64,000 nt of DNA from Clostridia bacterium (GTDB lineage Bacteria; Bacillota; Clostridia; Christensenellales; CAG-314): positions 39,821 through 103,820 of the forward strand of contig JAFTHP010000028.1 of NCBI GenBank assembly GCA_017457305.1, read 5' to 3'. Below, piece after piece: positions 1 through 8,179 of this stretch; positions within the stretch are counted from its first letter, which is position 1; every line of letters starts with the position of its first letter. The notes below the pieces were generated by a model, which was not told the origin of the DNA, searched no databases, and saw only the letters and a program-made list of their open reading frames with translations. The translations under genes and the position numbers were made by a program.

Positions 1-661
1 TTGCAAATGCCACTTTTACCGTTTTGCGGAATAATTTGTGGTCGGAAATATCGTACTTGTTGCGATTGATATCAATACGCACCACGGCACTATCCACGTT
101 GGGTTGTGGGTAAAATAGTTCACGTGGCAAAATGCGCGTTAACGTTACGTCCGCAACGGCATCTACGGCAACAGTAATTGCACCGTAATCCTTGGTTGCT
201 GGACTAGCAGACAGCCTTTCGGCAACTTCCTTTTGTATGGTCAACGTAAGGCTTGTAACCTGTGTGCCTTGCTCGATAAATTGCATCAACAAAGGTGTTG
301 TTATGTAGTAGGGGATGTTGGCAACAACCCTGTATGGGCCACCGCACATTTCTTCCACCTCCGACACCTTGTAGCGCATAACGTCGCCCATTACAACCTT
401 TACGTTGGGACAATCGGCAAGGGTAATATTGAGGATTTTTTCCAAATTTCGGTCAATTTCGAAGGCAATAACCTTGTCGGCAGATTGGGACAAGGCGCGC
501 GTCAACGTTCCTGCGCCAGCACCAATTTCCAACACGGTGCCACCTTGCACACCTGCATCTTCGCTAATATCAGCAAGCAAATTGTTATCCGTTAGAAAGT
601 TTTGACCAAATTGTTTGTTGAACCTAAATCCTTTTTCTTTGAGTAGTTGTTTGATATCCAT
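1..661 (-). CDS. rsmA: 16S rRNA (adenine1518/1519-N6,N6)-dimethyltransferase RsmA, partial
   Basis: This is the N-terminal 220 codons of KsgA/RsmA; the 3' end lies beyond the left edge of the window. The enzyme dimethylates two adjacent adenines near the 3' end of 16S rRNA during small-subunit assembly, using S-adenosylmethionine. Visible motifs are FNKQFGQNFL at the N-terminus, the SAM-binding LEIGAGAGTLT, the acidic residue in FEID that contacts the cofactor, and the catalytic NIPYYITTP motif. The start chosen is the ATG at 661, which gives the usual N-terminus of the family. The gene points out of the window, with the alcohol dehydrogenase gene just upstream on the same strand. Confidence 0.95.
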   Translation of the reverse strand, partial: MDIKQLLKEKGFRFNKQFGQNFLTDNNLLADISEDAGVQGGTVLEIGAGAGTLTRALSQSADKVIAFEIDRNLEKILNITLADCPNVKVVMGDVMRYKVSEVEEMCGGPYRVVANIPYYITTPLLMQFIEQGTQVTSLTLTIQKEVAERLSASPATKDYGAITVAVDAVADVTLTRILPRELFYPQPNVDSAVVRIDINRNKYDISDHKLFRKTVKVAFA

Positions 662-691
662 ATGTTTGTTTTCGTAAGTTGTTTTTTGTAG

Positions 692-1912
692 TTAAATTGC
701 GTTTTCTAGCGCATTGAAGTAGATGCCTAGTAGCTCCGAAGCGGACATAAGCTTGGGCACGGGGTAAAGTGGGTTTGCTTCCTTATCGGCATGAATTGCC
801 AAGTTGCTTAGATGGTATGGTTGCAATGCGTCGATTTTTAGCTTTGCAGGGATACCAAGGTCGGCATTTAGCTGTTCGATTGCAGCAATAAATTTGTTTG
901 CAGCAACAGCATTACTATCAGTATCAGCGGCAACGCCAACAAGTCTTGCTAGTTTTGCCAAACGCTTGTGACTAGACTTTCCAAAAGCCTTCAAAACGTG
1001 TGGCAACAGCACCGCATTTGCCAATCCGTGAGCCACACCATATTTTCCACCAAGAGCGTGTGCCAATGCGTGAACGTATCCCACGTAACCGCGAGTAAAG
1101 GCAAGTCCTGCCAGATATGCCGCCTTTTGCATATTGGAACGAGCTTGCAAATTGGTTCCGTTTGTTGTGGCTTCTTTGAGATTTTCAAACACAAGCTTTA
1201 CCGCTTCTTCCGCTTGACGCTTGGTTGCACGTGTGTTTGCGTGATTTGTGTATGCTTCTACAGCGTGGGTTAACGCATCCATACCGGTGGTTGCCGTTAG
1301 CATTGGTGGCAAGCCTACTGTAAGGGTAGGATCTAGTATTGCATAGTGTGGAATAAGGGAAAAGTCGTTGATTGCGTACTTATCGTGAGTTTCACTGTCG
1401 GTAATAACTGCGGCAACCGTACACTCACTACCCGTGCCAGCTGTTGTGGGAACAGCAAAGAAAGGTGGCAGTTTTTTGCAAACTTTTAGTAGACCTTTCA
1501 TCTTGTTTACGCTCTTTTTGGGACGAACAACGCGTGCGCCAATAGCTTTGGCACAGTCCATTGCCGAGCCGCCACCAAAAGCAAGGATGCTATCGCAATT
1601 GTTTTGTTTGTAGATAGCTAACCCTTCTTCCACTTGATTAACTGTGGGGTTGGGCAAAACACCATCATATACCGCATAGGACAAAATTCCTTGCGCGTTG
1701 TCGAAAAATGGTTGCAATGCTTTGCGCTCCAAAGCAGCCTTGTCACATACAACAAGGGGACGTTTTGCGCCATTTTGTTGCATAAAATCTACCGCATTTG
1801 CAAAGCTATTTTCTCCTTGCAAAATTTTGGGTTCGCGCCAAGGCATAAATGCCATGCCAACATACATGCCTGCTTGAAAAATTCTGCACCATATCTTTTT
1901 GAAAAATCTCAT
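692..1912 (-). CDS. Iron-containing alcohol dehydrogenase
   Basis: A 406-residue protein of the group III, metal-dependent alcohol dehydrogenase family, cytosolic NAD(P)-dependent oxidoreductases acting on alcohols, aldehydes or diols. Seen in the sequence: the nucleotide-binding stretch ILAFGGGSAMDCAKAIG, the segment TTAGTGSECT, and the metal-binding region with conserved histidines HALAHALGGKYGVAHGLANA. The ATG at 1912 is preferred over an upstream ATG at 1939 because GGGAGG sits 6 nt before it. It lies 30 bp upstream of rsmA on the same strand and could be cotranscribed with it. The physiological substrate (for example butanol or 1,3-propanediol metabolism) cannot be told from the sequence. 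Confidence 0.9.
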   Translation of the reverse strand: MRFFKKIWCRIFQAGMYVGMAFMPWREPKILQGENSFANAVDFMQQNGAKRPLVVCDKAALERKALQPFFDNAQGILSYAVYDGVLPNPTVNQVEEGLAIYKQNNCDSILAFGGGSAMDCAKAIGARVVRPKKSVNKMKGLLKVCKKLPPFFAVPTTAGTGSECTVAAVITDSETHDKYAINDFSLIPHYAILDPTLTVGLPPMLTATTGMDALTHAVEAYTNHANTRATKRQAEEAVKLVFENLKEATTNGTNLQARSNMQKAAYLAGLAFTRGYVGYVHALAHALGGKYGVAHGLANAVLLPHVLKAFGKSSHKRLAKLARLVGVAADTDSNAVAANKFIAAIEQLNADLGIPAKLKIDALQPYHLSNLAIHADKEANPLYPVPKLMSASELLGIYFNALENAI

Positions 1913-2166
1913 CTTGCGCCTCCCTTGAGCAACAAACATTGCCCATTATATATTTCCATTATACAACAAAATACAAAACATGTAAACCCAAAAGATAAAC
2001 AACAATATCATTACTTGACAAGGCTGTAATCTACAATAGAAACAGTTAGCCTTGCAGACAAATATTGTGGCGATATTGTTCCCTTTTGGCGGGGTATGTG
2101 GTATAATGAATATAATAAGCATTGCGTTTTTGTTTAGACAATCAACAACACAACGGGAGATAAATT

Positions 2167-3111
2167 ATGTGGAAAAACCTTAAATACTATATGAGTTTGA
2201 TGCTAATGTGCATTGGTTGCGTTTTGCCAATGGCAATATTCAACCTGCCAGAAGAAGCCATGAGCGGCGCTGGTGCTCTTGTTGTGTTTTTTGCCGGCGG
2301 CGGTTTGGCATACTCCTTGTTCAAAATGTATTTTGAAGAATATCAAGGAGAAATGTACGAAACAGATGAACGCCTTGCAAACGTGCTGTCACTTATTTTT
2401 TCCATCATCTCTGTTGGACTAAACATCCTTGTAATGAGCTTGTACAAAGAGTCGTCACTATTTGGAATTTTGAACTTCCTAAACGAGTTTAGTGGCGACG
2501 TTGGCGAATTCTACTTGCGACTAGTAACCGTCATTTTTTCCGGATTGTCATTGTTCCCACTATTTTTGATATCCGTAGAATCCATAGACACGGCCATTTA
2601 CGATTGGAAACGCACTACATATATCAACGGAAAACCCGTAAAGAGCGAAATGGTTTCCCACTCCTGCAACGAATCCAAGGCGGCATATTTCTTTACCACC
2701 GTTTTGGTTGGTATGACTGCTGTTGTAGGTACATCTTTGAGCGTTGCTATCATTGTTTTGGGATTGAATATTGGCTCCTTTATCAACGGAAAGGCAAAGA
2801 AAATACCTCAAATCCTTGGAGTTATTGGCGCTTTAGCCGTAACAGCTGTTGCTATACTTGGAACACTAAGAACAACAGCCATCGTTAACTTGGATATTAC
2901 TGTAGCTGGTCAACTGATGCCAATTGTATTTGCAGGTCTTGTTGTACTGTTCTTTACTATATACTTCAAAGTTGAATTTTTGGGGAGAGTTTTACCGCTA
3001 ATTCTTGCTGTATTCCTGATGATTTTTGCAAGCTGGATTGTAAGCTTATTTGCAGCAAAGCTTGTTAACGTAATTTACTTTGCTCTTGCAAATCCTGTCC
3101 CAATTGTGTAA
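2167..3111 (+). CDS. Hypothetical polytopic membrane protein
   Basis: A 314-residue integral membrane protein that I do not recognise. About eight hydrophobic segments are visible, starting with residues 8-28 and 36-52 and ending with a pair near residues 245-300. A soluble loop with charged residues lies at about 54-70 and another near 140-165. A GGGAG ribosome site precedes the ATG, and a TATAAT box lies at 2102-2107. The gene is monocistronic: its stop is followed by the hairpin terminator shared with the convergent MATE gene. No catalytic motif was seen, so no function is proposed. Confidence 0.75.
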   Translation: MWKNLKYYMSLMLMCIGCVLPMAIFNLPEEAMSGAGALVVFFAGGGLAYSLFKMYFEEYQGEMYETDERLANVLSLIFSIISVGLNILVMSLYKESSLFGILNFLNEFSGDVGEFYLRLVTVIFSGLSLFPLFLISVESIDTAIYDWKRTTYINGKPVKSEMVSHSCNESKAAYFFTTVLVGMTAVVGTSLSVAIIVLGLNIGSFINGKAKKIPQILGVIGALAVTAVAILGTLRTTAIVNLDITVAGQLMPIVFAGLVVLFFTIYFKVEFLGRVLPLILAVFLMIFASWIVSLFAAKLVNVIYFALANPVPIV

Positions 3112-3132
3112 CCTTACATTTGTTAAATAATA

Positions 3133-3167
3133 AATGCTGCCTTCTTTTTGAAAGCAGCATTTTTTTG
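3133..3167. terminator. Bidirectional rho-independent terminator
   Basis: The inverted repeat AATGCTGC/GCAGCATT with a 12-nt spacer is followed by seven T on the plus strand. It separates the membrane protein gene on the plus strand from the convergent MATE gene on the minus strand, whose stop is only 7 bp away, so both transcripts probably use it. Confidence 0.8.
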
Positions 3168-3173
3168 TTTACT

Positions 3174-4562
3174 TTATATAGAAAAGCTTTCTTGCAATTC
3201 GCGGTTTTTTATTTCTTTTAGTAGCTTTCGCAGAAGAATAACGGACAAAATTGCCGTAAACATATTTACACCAACAAAGTTGAACCAAATTCCGTCCAAA
3301 CCAAAGCTCCACAATGCGCCAAGAATAATCACAGGGAAAACAAACGCTGTGCCAACGGAAATAACCGTTGCTTGGAAGGGCTTTTTGATAGCACTAAACA
3401 AGCTTTGCGTGACCACGCCAAACCAACGGAACAGGTATGCAAAGCAAAACAATTTGATTGCATAGGTGGAAACTTCCAACAAAAGAACGTCTTCCGCCTT
3501 GACAAACCAAGATGCAATAACATCGGGGAAGAAGAACAAAAAGGCTGTGGAAACAAATCCCACTACCGATGCGCCAATGTAGGCACATTTGGATATGCTC
3601 TTTACCCTGCCGTAGTCCTTTGCACCCCAGTTGTATCCTAGCGCTGGCGCAAGAGAATCGGCAATGCCATACAGCAATGGCCAGCAAAGGTCGCTGGAGT
3701 ACATAAGTACCGCATAAACGGCAACGGCTGTTTGTCCACCATCTTTGCCAAAGACCTGTTCGCCAAGAGTCATCAAGGAAATGTTGATCAAAATTGATGT
3801 GATACGACCGGAAATGTTGTTCAAAAATACTGGTGAACCACAGGAAGCAATCTGTTTTACCATACCCGAGCTAAACTTGGGCTTGGTAAACTTGAGCAAA
3901 GCTTTGTTTGCAACAAAGGGAATCATTGCAACGATGGAACAAATACTCATTGCTATTGATGTGGCAAGGGCGGAACCTACAACACCCATCTTGCACACAA
4001 GCAAAAAGAAGGTGAGTAGTCCCAACGTGAGCAAGTTGGATACAATGTTGATAATCATGCTTGTTTTTACGTAGCCGCTGATACGCAAATAGTTGTCCAT
4101 TGCAAAGAATATTGCAGAAAGTGGACTGCACAATGCAACTGTGCGTAGGTAATCTACCGAAGTTGCCAGTAAATCCCCTTCGGCACCCATAAGCATAGAT
4201 AGCGGCACCGCTGCAAAAAACATGATGCTACCCATCAAAACGGATACGCAAAATATCATTATCACCGAACAGGTAAACACGTTGTTGGCAGTTTTGTAGT
4301 CCTTTTTGCCTAACGCCACCGAAATAGGAGCTGATGCACCAACACCAATCAAGTCGGCAAGGGAAAAAGTAATCATAACAAGTGGCATGGCAATGTTTAC
4401 TGCAGCAAAAGCACCTTCGCCAAGAATTTGGCCGATGAAAATGCCTTCGATGATACTGTAAATGGACATAGCAAACATGCTTATCATCCCAGGCATTGCC
4501 ACAACAAAAAACAGCCGCCAAGGCTTCATTGTGGCATACATTTTTTCCGCTTTTACACTCAT
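3174..4562 (-). CDS. MATE family multidrug exporter
   Basis: A 462-residue protein of the MATE/MOP family, cation-coupled exporters of drugs and metabolites in the cytoplasmic membrane. The length and the spacing of about twelve hydrophobic helices fit the NorM/DinF group. The N-terminal half carries the usual IGQILGEGAFAAVNIAMP and VGASAPISVALGKKDY segments, and the repeat in the second half reads APALGYNWGAKDYGRV. The start at 4562 has GGGAG 6 nt upstream. The gene stands alone between a divergent membrane protein gene and a convergent one. The substrate cannot be assigned. Confidence 0.9.
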   Translation of the reverse strand: MSVKAEKMYATMKPWRLFFVVAMPGMISMFAMSIYSIIEGIFIGQILGEGAFAAVNIAMPLVMITFSLADLIGVGASAPISVALGKKDYKTANNVFTCSVIMIFCVSVLMGSIMFFAAVPLSMLMGAEGDLLATSVDYLRTVALCSPLSAIFFAMDNYLRISGYVKTSMIINIVSNLLTLGLLTFFLLVCKMGVVGSALATSIAMSICSIVAMIPFVANKALLKFTKPKFSSGMVKQIASCGSPVFLNNISGRITSILINISLMTLGEQVFGKDGGQTAVAVYAVLMYSSDLCWPLLYGIADSLAPALGYNWGAKDYGRVKSISKCAYIGASVVGFVSTAFLFFFPDVIASWFVKAEDVLLLEVSTYAIKLFCFAYLFRWFGVVTQSLFSAIKKPFQATVISVGTAFVFPVIILGALWSFGLDGIWFNFVGVNMFTAILSVILLRKLLKEIKNRELQESFSI

Positions 4563-4874
4563 TGTTACTCCCTATTTGCTGTGGTATTGATACAAAAACT
4601 TGTACACAAAATATTGATGAGCCGTTGTGTTGGGTAATTTGCACACTATTTTTTGCACATCAGGCTATATTGTAGTTGATTATTCAAAAAGAATCAACTG
4701 ATATTACTACATTACAGCAACAAAAACTCCGTTTAATTTTGCGTATAGACCAAAGCTCGCAATTCCGTTATCGCTTATAGTTTTTACTCGTCTACACAAG
4801 TAATCGCACCACTCTTGACAAATTTGAATAATAATTGTAAACTTGTAGTATCTGTTTTGTAGGAGATTTTTGCT
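4563..4874. other. Divergent intergenic region with a promoter-like site
   Basis: About 310 bp between the divergent MATE gene and the membrane protein gene at 4875. It holds a TTGACA at 4815-4820 followed after 17 bp by TAAACT at 4838-4843, a plausible sigma-A promoter for the plus-strand gene. Nothing resembling a gene or structured RNA was seen in the rest. Confidence 0.45.
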
Positions 4875-5693
4875 ATGCTGTACTTCCGCGAAGATCGCGT
4901 TAGGTGGTGGATAAGAGTTTTGGCTTGGCTTGCCCTTGTAGGACTTTGCTTACTTGTTGGCACCATTTATCCCAACTGGGTGGGCCTTAGTGACGCCGTT
5001 TTGCTTCTATTGTTTGTTCCTATACTATTTGTCAATTTGGCTTTTCCCGTTGACAAAAACTTTTGCGAATGGATGTGGAAGCTATCCTGTTTGCTGATGA
5101 CTGGTATTGGTGTTTTTTACCAACCAACATCTCAATTTGGCTACGGAATGCGCCTTGCTTGTTCTCTTGTTGTAATACTAACGCTTATTTATGCCATTTT
5201 TGGCAACAAATTGGTGCTGTTTGCATCAGAACGTGTGGCAAAAGCCTACGATATTCTCACCGGTGCGGTAATTGTAGTGGCGCTTGTAATATCCCTTTTC
5301 GTTACCGAAATTCCTGGGCTAGGAATTCCACTCACCATCAAAGAAAACAACTATGTTATTCCCGTAGACGTTGCTCTTTATGTGATTGCACTGCTTAGAT
5401 ACGGCCCACTTTACGATATGATTGAAAATATCGACGACAAGCAACGTGGCTTTGTTCATAAGGGTGGCAGTCGCAGCAGTAGCTACAACAGTAGCGATTA
5501 CAGCTCAAGTAGCAGTTACAGCAGTTCTCGTTCCAGCAGCGCACCACAAACAAACTGTCACAAGTGCGCCTACCACACCAAAACAAACCCCAGAACAGGA
5601 CTTTGGGGCGGAGACTTTTGTGGCCTAACGGGAGAGCCTCTTGGCTACTTCGATATGGAATCGGGCTGCTCCAACTATACAAAAGGACGTTAG
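4875..5693 (+). CDS. Membrane protein with serine-rich linker and C-terminal cysteine cluster
   Basis: A 272-residue protein I do not recognise. Residues 14-180 contain about five or six hydrophobic segments (WWIRVLAWLALVGLCLLVGT onward). They are followed by a strongly serine/tyrosine-rich linker (about residues 197-222). The end is a short soluble module with CHKCAYH, then FCGLTG and SGCSNY, whose four cysteines and histidine could bind a metal like a zinc ribbon. TAGGAG precedes the start codon. The gene is monocistronic with its own terminator. The serine tract is a low-complexity spacer between the membrane part and the putative metal-binding tail. Confidence 0.7.
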   Translation: MLYFREDRVRWWIRVLAWLALVGLCLLVGTIYPNWVGLSDAVLLLLFVPILFVNLAFPVDKNFCEWMWKLSCLLMTGIGVFYQPTSQFGYGMRLACSLVVILTLIYAIFGNKLVLFASERVAKAYDILTGAVIVVALVISLFVTEIPGLGIPLTIKENNYVIPVDVALYVIALLRYGPLYDMIENIDDKQRGFVHKGGSRSSSYNSSDYSSSSSYSSSRSSSAPQTNCHKCAYHTKTNPRTGLWGGDFCGLTGEPLGYFDMESGCSNYTKGR

Positions 5694-5746
5694 CCCTGCA
5701 ACACTGTCGTTAGCCACTCCACTCAACACATAATACAACTTAACCA

Positions 5747-5786
5747 AAAGACTCCCTTTCGAAAGTGAAAGAGAGTCTTTTTTTTG
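5747..5786 (+). terminator. Rho-independent terminator
   Basis: AAAGACTC (5747-5754) pairs with GAGTCTTT (5773-5780), followed by a T tract. It ends the transcript of the gene at 4875-5693. Confidence 0.85.
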
Positions 5787-5894
5787 CAAATATATATTGT
5801 TAATTACACCTTCATTGCACTTAATTTGTTTTCAATCAAACAAACATCGGTCGGAAATATCGCCAAGCAACGCAGTTGCGAACGCCCAGCGGAA

Positions 5895-5931
5895 AAAGAA
5901 AAGACAACCCAATCAAGAGTTGTCTTTTCTT
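5895..5931 (-). terminator. Terminator downstream of tRNA-Thr
   Basis: The stem AAAAGACAAC/GTTGTCTTTT lies just beyond the 3' end of the minus-strand tRNA gene. On the minus strand it is followed by CTTTTTCC, so it is the likely tRNA transcript terminator. Confidence 0.7.
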
Positions 5932-5932
5932 T

Positions 5933-6008
5933 TGGAGCTGATAACGGGATTTGAACCCGTGACCTCGTCCTTACCAAGGACGTGCTCTACCTGCTGAGCC
6001 ATATCAGC
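5933..6008 (-). tRNA. tRNA-Thr (anticodon GGT)
   Basis: A 76-nt cloverleaf on the minus strand. The acceptor arm is GCTGATA/TATCAGC with discriminator T, and CCA is encoded. The D arm contains AGCAGGTAGAGC, the anticodon stem is CGTCC/GGACG around loop TTGGTAA (anticodon GGT, reading ACC/ACU), and the T arm is ACGGG-TTCAAAT-CCCGT. All stems pair. Confidence 0.97.
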
Positions 6009-6184
6009 ATATTAAGTTTTTTGTTTTTACGCTAGACCATTATATATTGTTTTCGTAGCATTGTCAAGGTTTTTTGACAATTGAAACCACACTATTGCTT
6101 GGCAAAATGCGAAAAATAAAACCATACAGCAAACATCTTTCTCGGCGGTGTTTTATTAATAAAAATAATGAAAAATAAATATTT

Positions 6185-6234
6185 AGAATATTTGTTCTAA
6201 ACAGTTGACAAAGGGCATTTTTGGGGTGTATAAT
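6185..6234 (+). promoter_or_regulatory. LexA-type SOS box and sigma-A promoter of the Y-family polymerase gene
   Basis: AGAATATTTGTTCT at 6185-6198 matches the Gram-positive SOS operator core GAAC-N4-GTTC at seven of eight defined positions. Immediately downstream is a near-consensus promoter: TTGACA (6205-6210), an 18-bp spacer and TATAAT (6229-6234). LexA bound here would abut the -35 element. This fits known SOS control of UvrX/YolD loci in Firmicutes; binding itself is inferred. Confidence 0.75.
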
Positions 6235-6303
6235 ACTGAAACAATGCAAAAATAACGGCAAATTGATGCTAAAATACTATTTTTTGCTAAAAAGGGAAAT
6301 AAC

Positions 6304-7575
6304 TTGAAACACATGGATGACAACAAAACATACTTTTGTATAGATATGAAGTCCTTCTTTGCCTCGGTAGAATGTGCCGAGCGTGGGCTAAATCCATTTG
6401 AAACCAATCTTGTTGTAGCGGACGAGTCGCGCGGGAGTGGTTCCATTTGTCTTGCAATTTCCCCAAAAATGAAGGCAATGGGTGTAAAAAACCGTTGCAG
6501 AGTGTTTGAAATTCCACAAAGCATTGACTATATTTGCGCCAAGCCACGCATGCAAAAGTACATTGACTACGCAGGGGAAATTTACCGCATCTACCGCCAA
6601 TACGTTAGCAAAGATGATATACACATCTACTCCATAGACGAAGATTTTATCGATGCAACGGACTACCTAAAGTTATACAACCTAAAGCCAAAACAATTTG
6701 CCAAGCGCCTGACGGATGAAATTTGGCAAAAGTTGGGAATCCCTGCAACTTGTGGTATAGGAACAAACCTATATTTAGCAAAAATTGCACTAGATATAAC
6801 GGCAAAAAAGGCCCCCGATCACATGGGGTATTTAACAGAAGACGAATTTATCCGCACGTTGTGGCACCACACCCCAATAACAGACTTTTGGGGGATTGCC
6901 AAGGGCATTGCGGCGCGCCTAAACCACTACGGCATATACGATATGGAAGGTATTGCCCACGCACCACCCAAGCTACTCAAAAAGGAATTTGGAATAAATG
7001 CCGAACTGCTAATAGACCATGCCTGGGGAAAAGAAAGCTGCACAATGAAGGAAATACACAGCTACAAAAGTAAAAGCAAGTCTTTTTCCAACTCGCAAAT
7101 TTTATTTGAAGACTACTCCTTTGAAAAGGCGAAATTGGTGTTAGTAGAAATGTGCCTAAACGGCTGTCAACGGATGATGGCAAACCACGTTGTAACCAAC
7201 AGCGTAGGCATAATGGTTGGCTACTCCAAAAACGTAATAGGCCCAACAGGCGGCAGTAAAAAGATGCTTCAAACCACAAACGTTTTTAGCATCATCAGAA
7301 CATACGTAGAAGAACTTTTTGAAAGTACCGCCTTTAAGGATGTACCAATAAGGCAGTTAAGCATCTCTTTTGGTACAATTTGTGACGAGTGCTGCGAAGG
7401 CTACGATATGTTTACCGACCTTGATGCCATTGCAAAAGAAAAGCGTGCCGAACGAGCCGCACTAGAAATTAAGGAGCGCTTTGGCAACAATGCAATACTT
7501 AGAGGAATGGACTTATTGGATGGCGCAACAGCGAAGCAACGCAACAAGTTGATAGGAGGACACAATGGCGAATAA
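6304..7575 (+). CDS. Y-family DNA polymerase (UmuC/UvrX-like)
   Basis: A 423-residue translesion DNA polymerase that copies past damaged bases. The palm carries the catalytic carboxylates in FCIDMKSFFASVE (about residues 10-24) and IYSIDEDFID (about 108-117), followed by the helix-hairpin-helix region with ATCGIGTNLYLAKIALD and FWGIAKGIAARL. The C-terminal half is the little-finger region. GGG at 6294-6296 is well spaced for a TTG start at 6304 (7 nt) and too far from the ATG at 6313, so TTG is chosen. It overlaps the downstream YolD-like gene by 11 bp and follows an SOS-type promoter, which together point to a DNA-damage-induced translesion synthesis operon. Confidence 0.92.
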   Translation: MKHMDDNKTYFCIDMKSFFASVECAERGLNPFETNLVVADESRGSGSICLAISPKMKAMGVKNRCRVFEIPQSIDYICAKPRMQKYIDYAGEIYRIYRQYVSKDDIHIYSIDEDFIDATDYLKLYNLKPKQFAKRLTDEIWQKLGIPATCGIGTNLYLAKIALDITAKKAPDHMGYLTEDEFIRTLWHHTPITDFWGIAKGIAARLNHYGIYDMEGIAHAPPKLLKKEFGINAELLIDHAWGKESCTMKEIHSYKSKSKSFSNSQILFEDYSFEKAKLVLVEMCLNGCQRMMANHVVTNSVGIMVGYSKNVIGPTGGSKKMLQTTNVFSIIRTYVEELFESTAFKDVPIRQLSISFGTICDECCEGYDMFTDLDAIAKEKRAERAALEIKERFGNNAILRGMDLLDGATAKQRNKLIGGHNGE

Positions 7576-7888
7576 GGTCAATAGAGCGGCACAGTTTTTG
7601 CCTTTTGATGCACTAAAAGGGTTGTCGGAAAAAATTGCTCAAGTGGAAGAAGAACTATCACGCGTGGAAAAAATTGAACTATCCGACTACCAAAAGGAAA
7701 TGCTGGATGAAACGTTACAAAAGCTTCGTGTTGGAAGTGTGGTAAACATAACCTTTTACTTCAACTCCCACTACGTACAGGTAGAAAATGAAGTGGACGA
7801 CATCAATCTTCCACAACGATACATTTCTATCAACCACACAAAAATTCATTTTTCGGATATCTACTCCATGGATATTGTGGAAAACTGA
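7565..7888 (+). CDS. YolD-like protein
   Basis: A 107-residue protein of the YolD-like family, known in Firmicutes as the small partner encoded next to UvrX-type Y-family polymerases. It shows the typical RAAQFLPFDALKGL start, an acidic central helix, and a C-terminal beta-rich half ending in HFSDIYSMDI. AGGAGG lies 6 nt before the ATG, inside the end of the polymerase gene. The 11-bp overlap indicates translational coupling. A regulatory or accessory role for the polymerase is assumed from the family; the biochemical activity is not established. Confidence 0.9.
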   Translation: MANKVNRAAQFLPFDALKGLSEKIAQVEEELSRVEKIELSDYQKEMLDETLQKLRVGSVVNITFYFNSHYVQVENEVDDINLPQRYISINHTKIHFSDIYSMDIVEN

Positions 7889-7966
7889 TAACACAACAAC
7901 TTTACTTACATCGCTAATGCTGCAAGGCGTAGTAATGTGGGATGATTTGTATATTGTTTGTTAAAA

Positions 7967-8002
7967 AAAAGAGCGACTCCTATTTGTGGAGTCGTTCTTT
8001 TT
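7967..8002 (+). terminator. Terminator of the polymerase-YolD operon
   Basis: GAGCGACTCC and GGAGTCGTTC form a stem (one G-T pair), followed by a T run at 7997-8002. Confidence 0.85.
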
Positions 8003-8114
8003 TGATCCTGTTGATAATTGGCTAGAGTTGCTACTGTTTTTATTTTCCTGTTAACCCAAAGTTGCAACAAAAGTTATTCTTTGTCGTTTTGGTTTGTTTT
8101 TACTGCACGACCAT

Positions 8115-8153
8115 CAAAAAAAATAACCGCTACTCAAAATGGAATAGCGGTTA
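8115..8153 (-). terminator. Terminator of the M28 peptidase gene
   Basis: TAACCGCTA pairs with TAGCGGTTA; on the minus strand the stem is followed by eight T. It lies 27 bp beyond the peptidase stop codon. Confidence 0.85.
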
Positions 8154-8179
8154 GCAAAAATCAAATTTTAGAGGAGATT

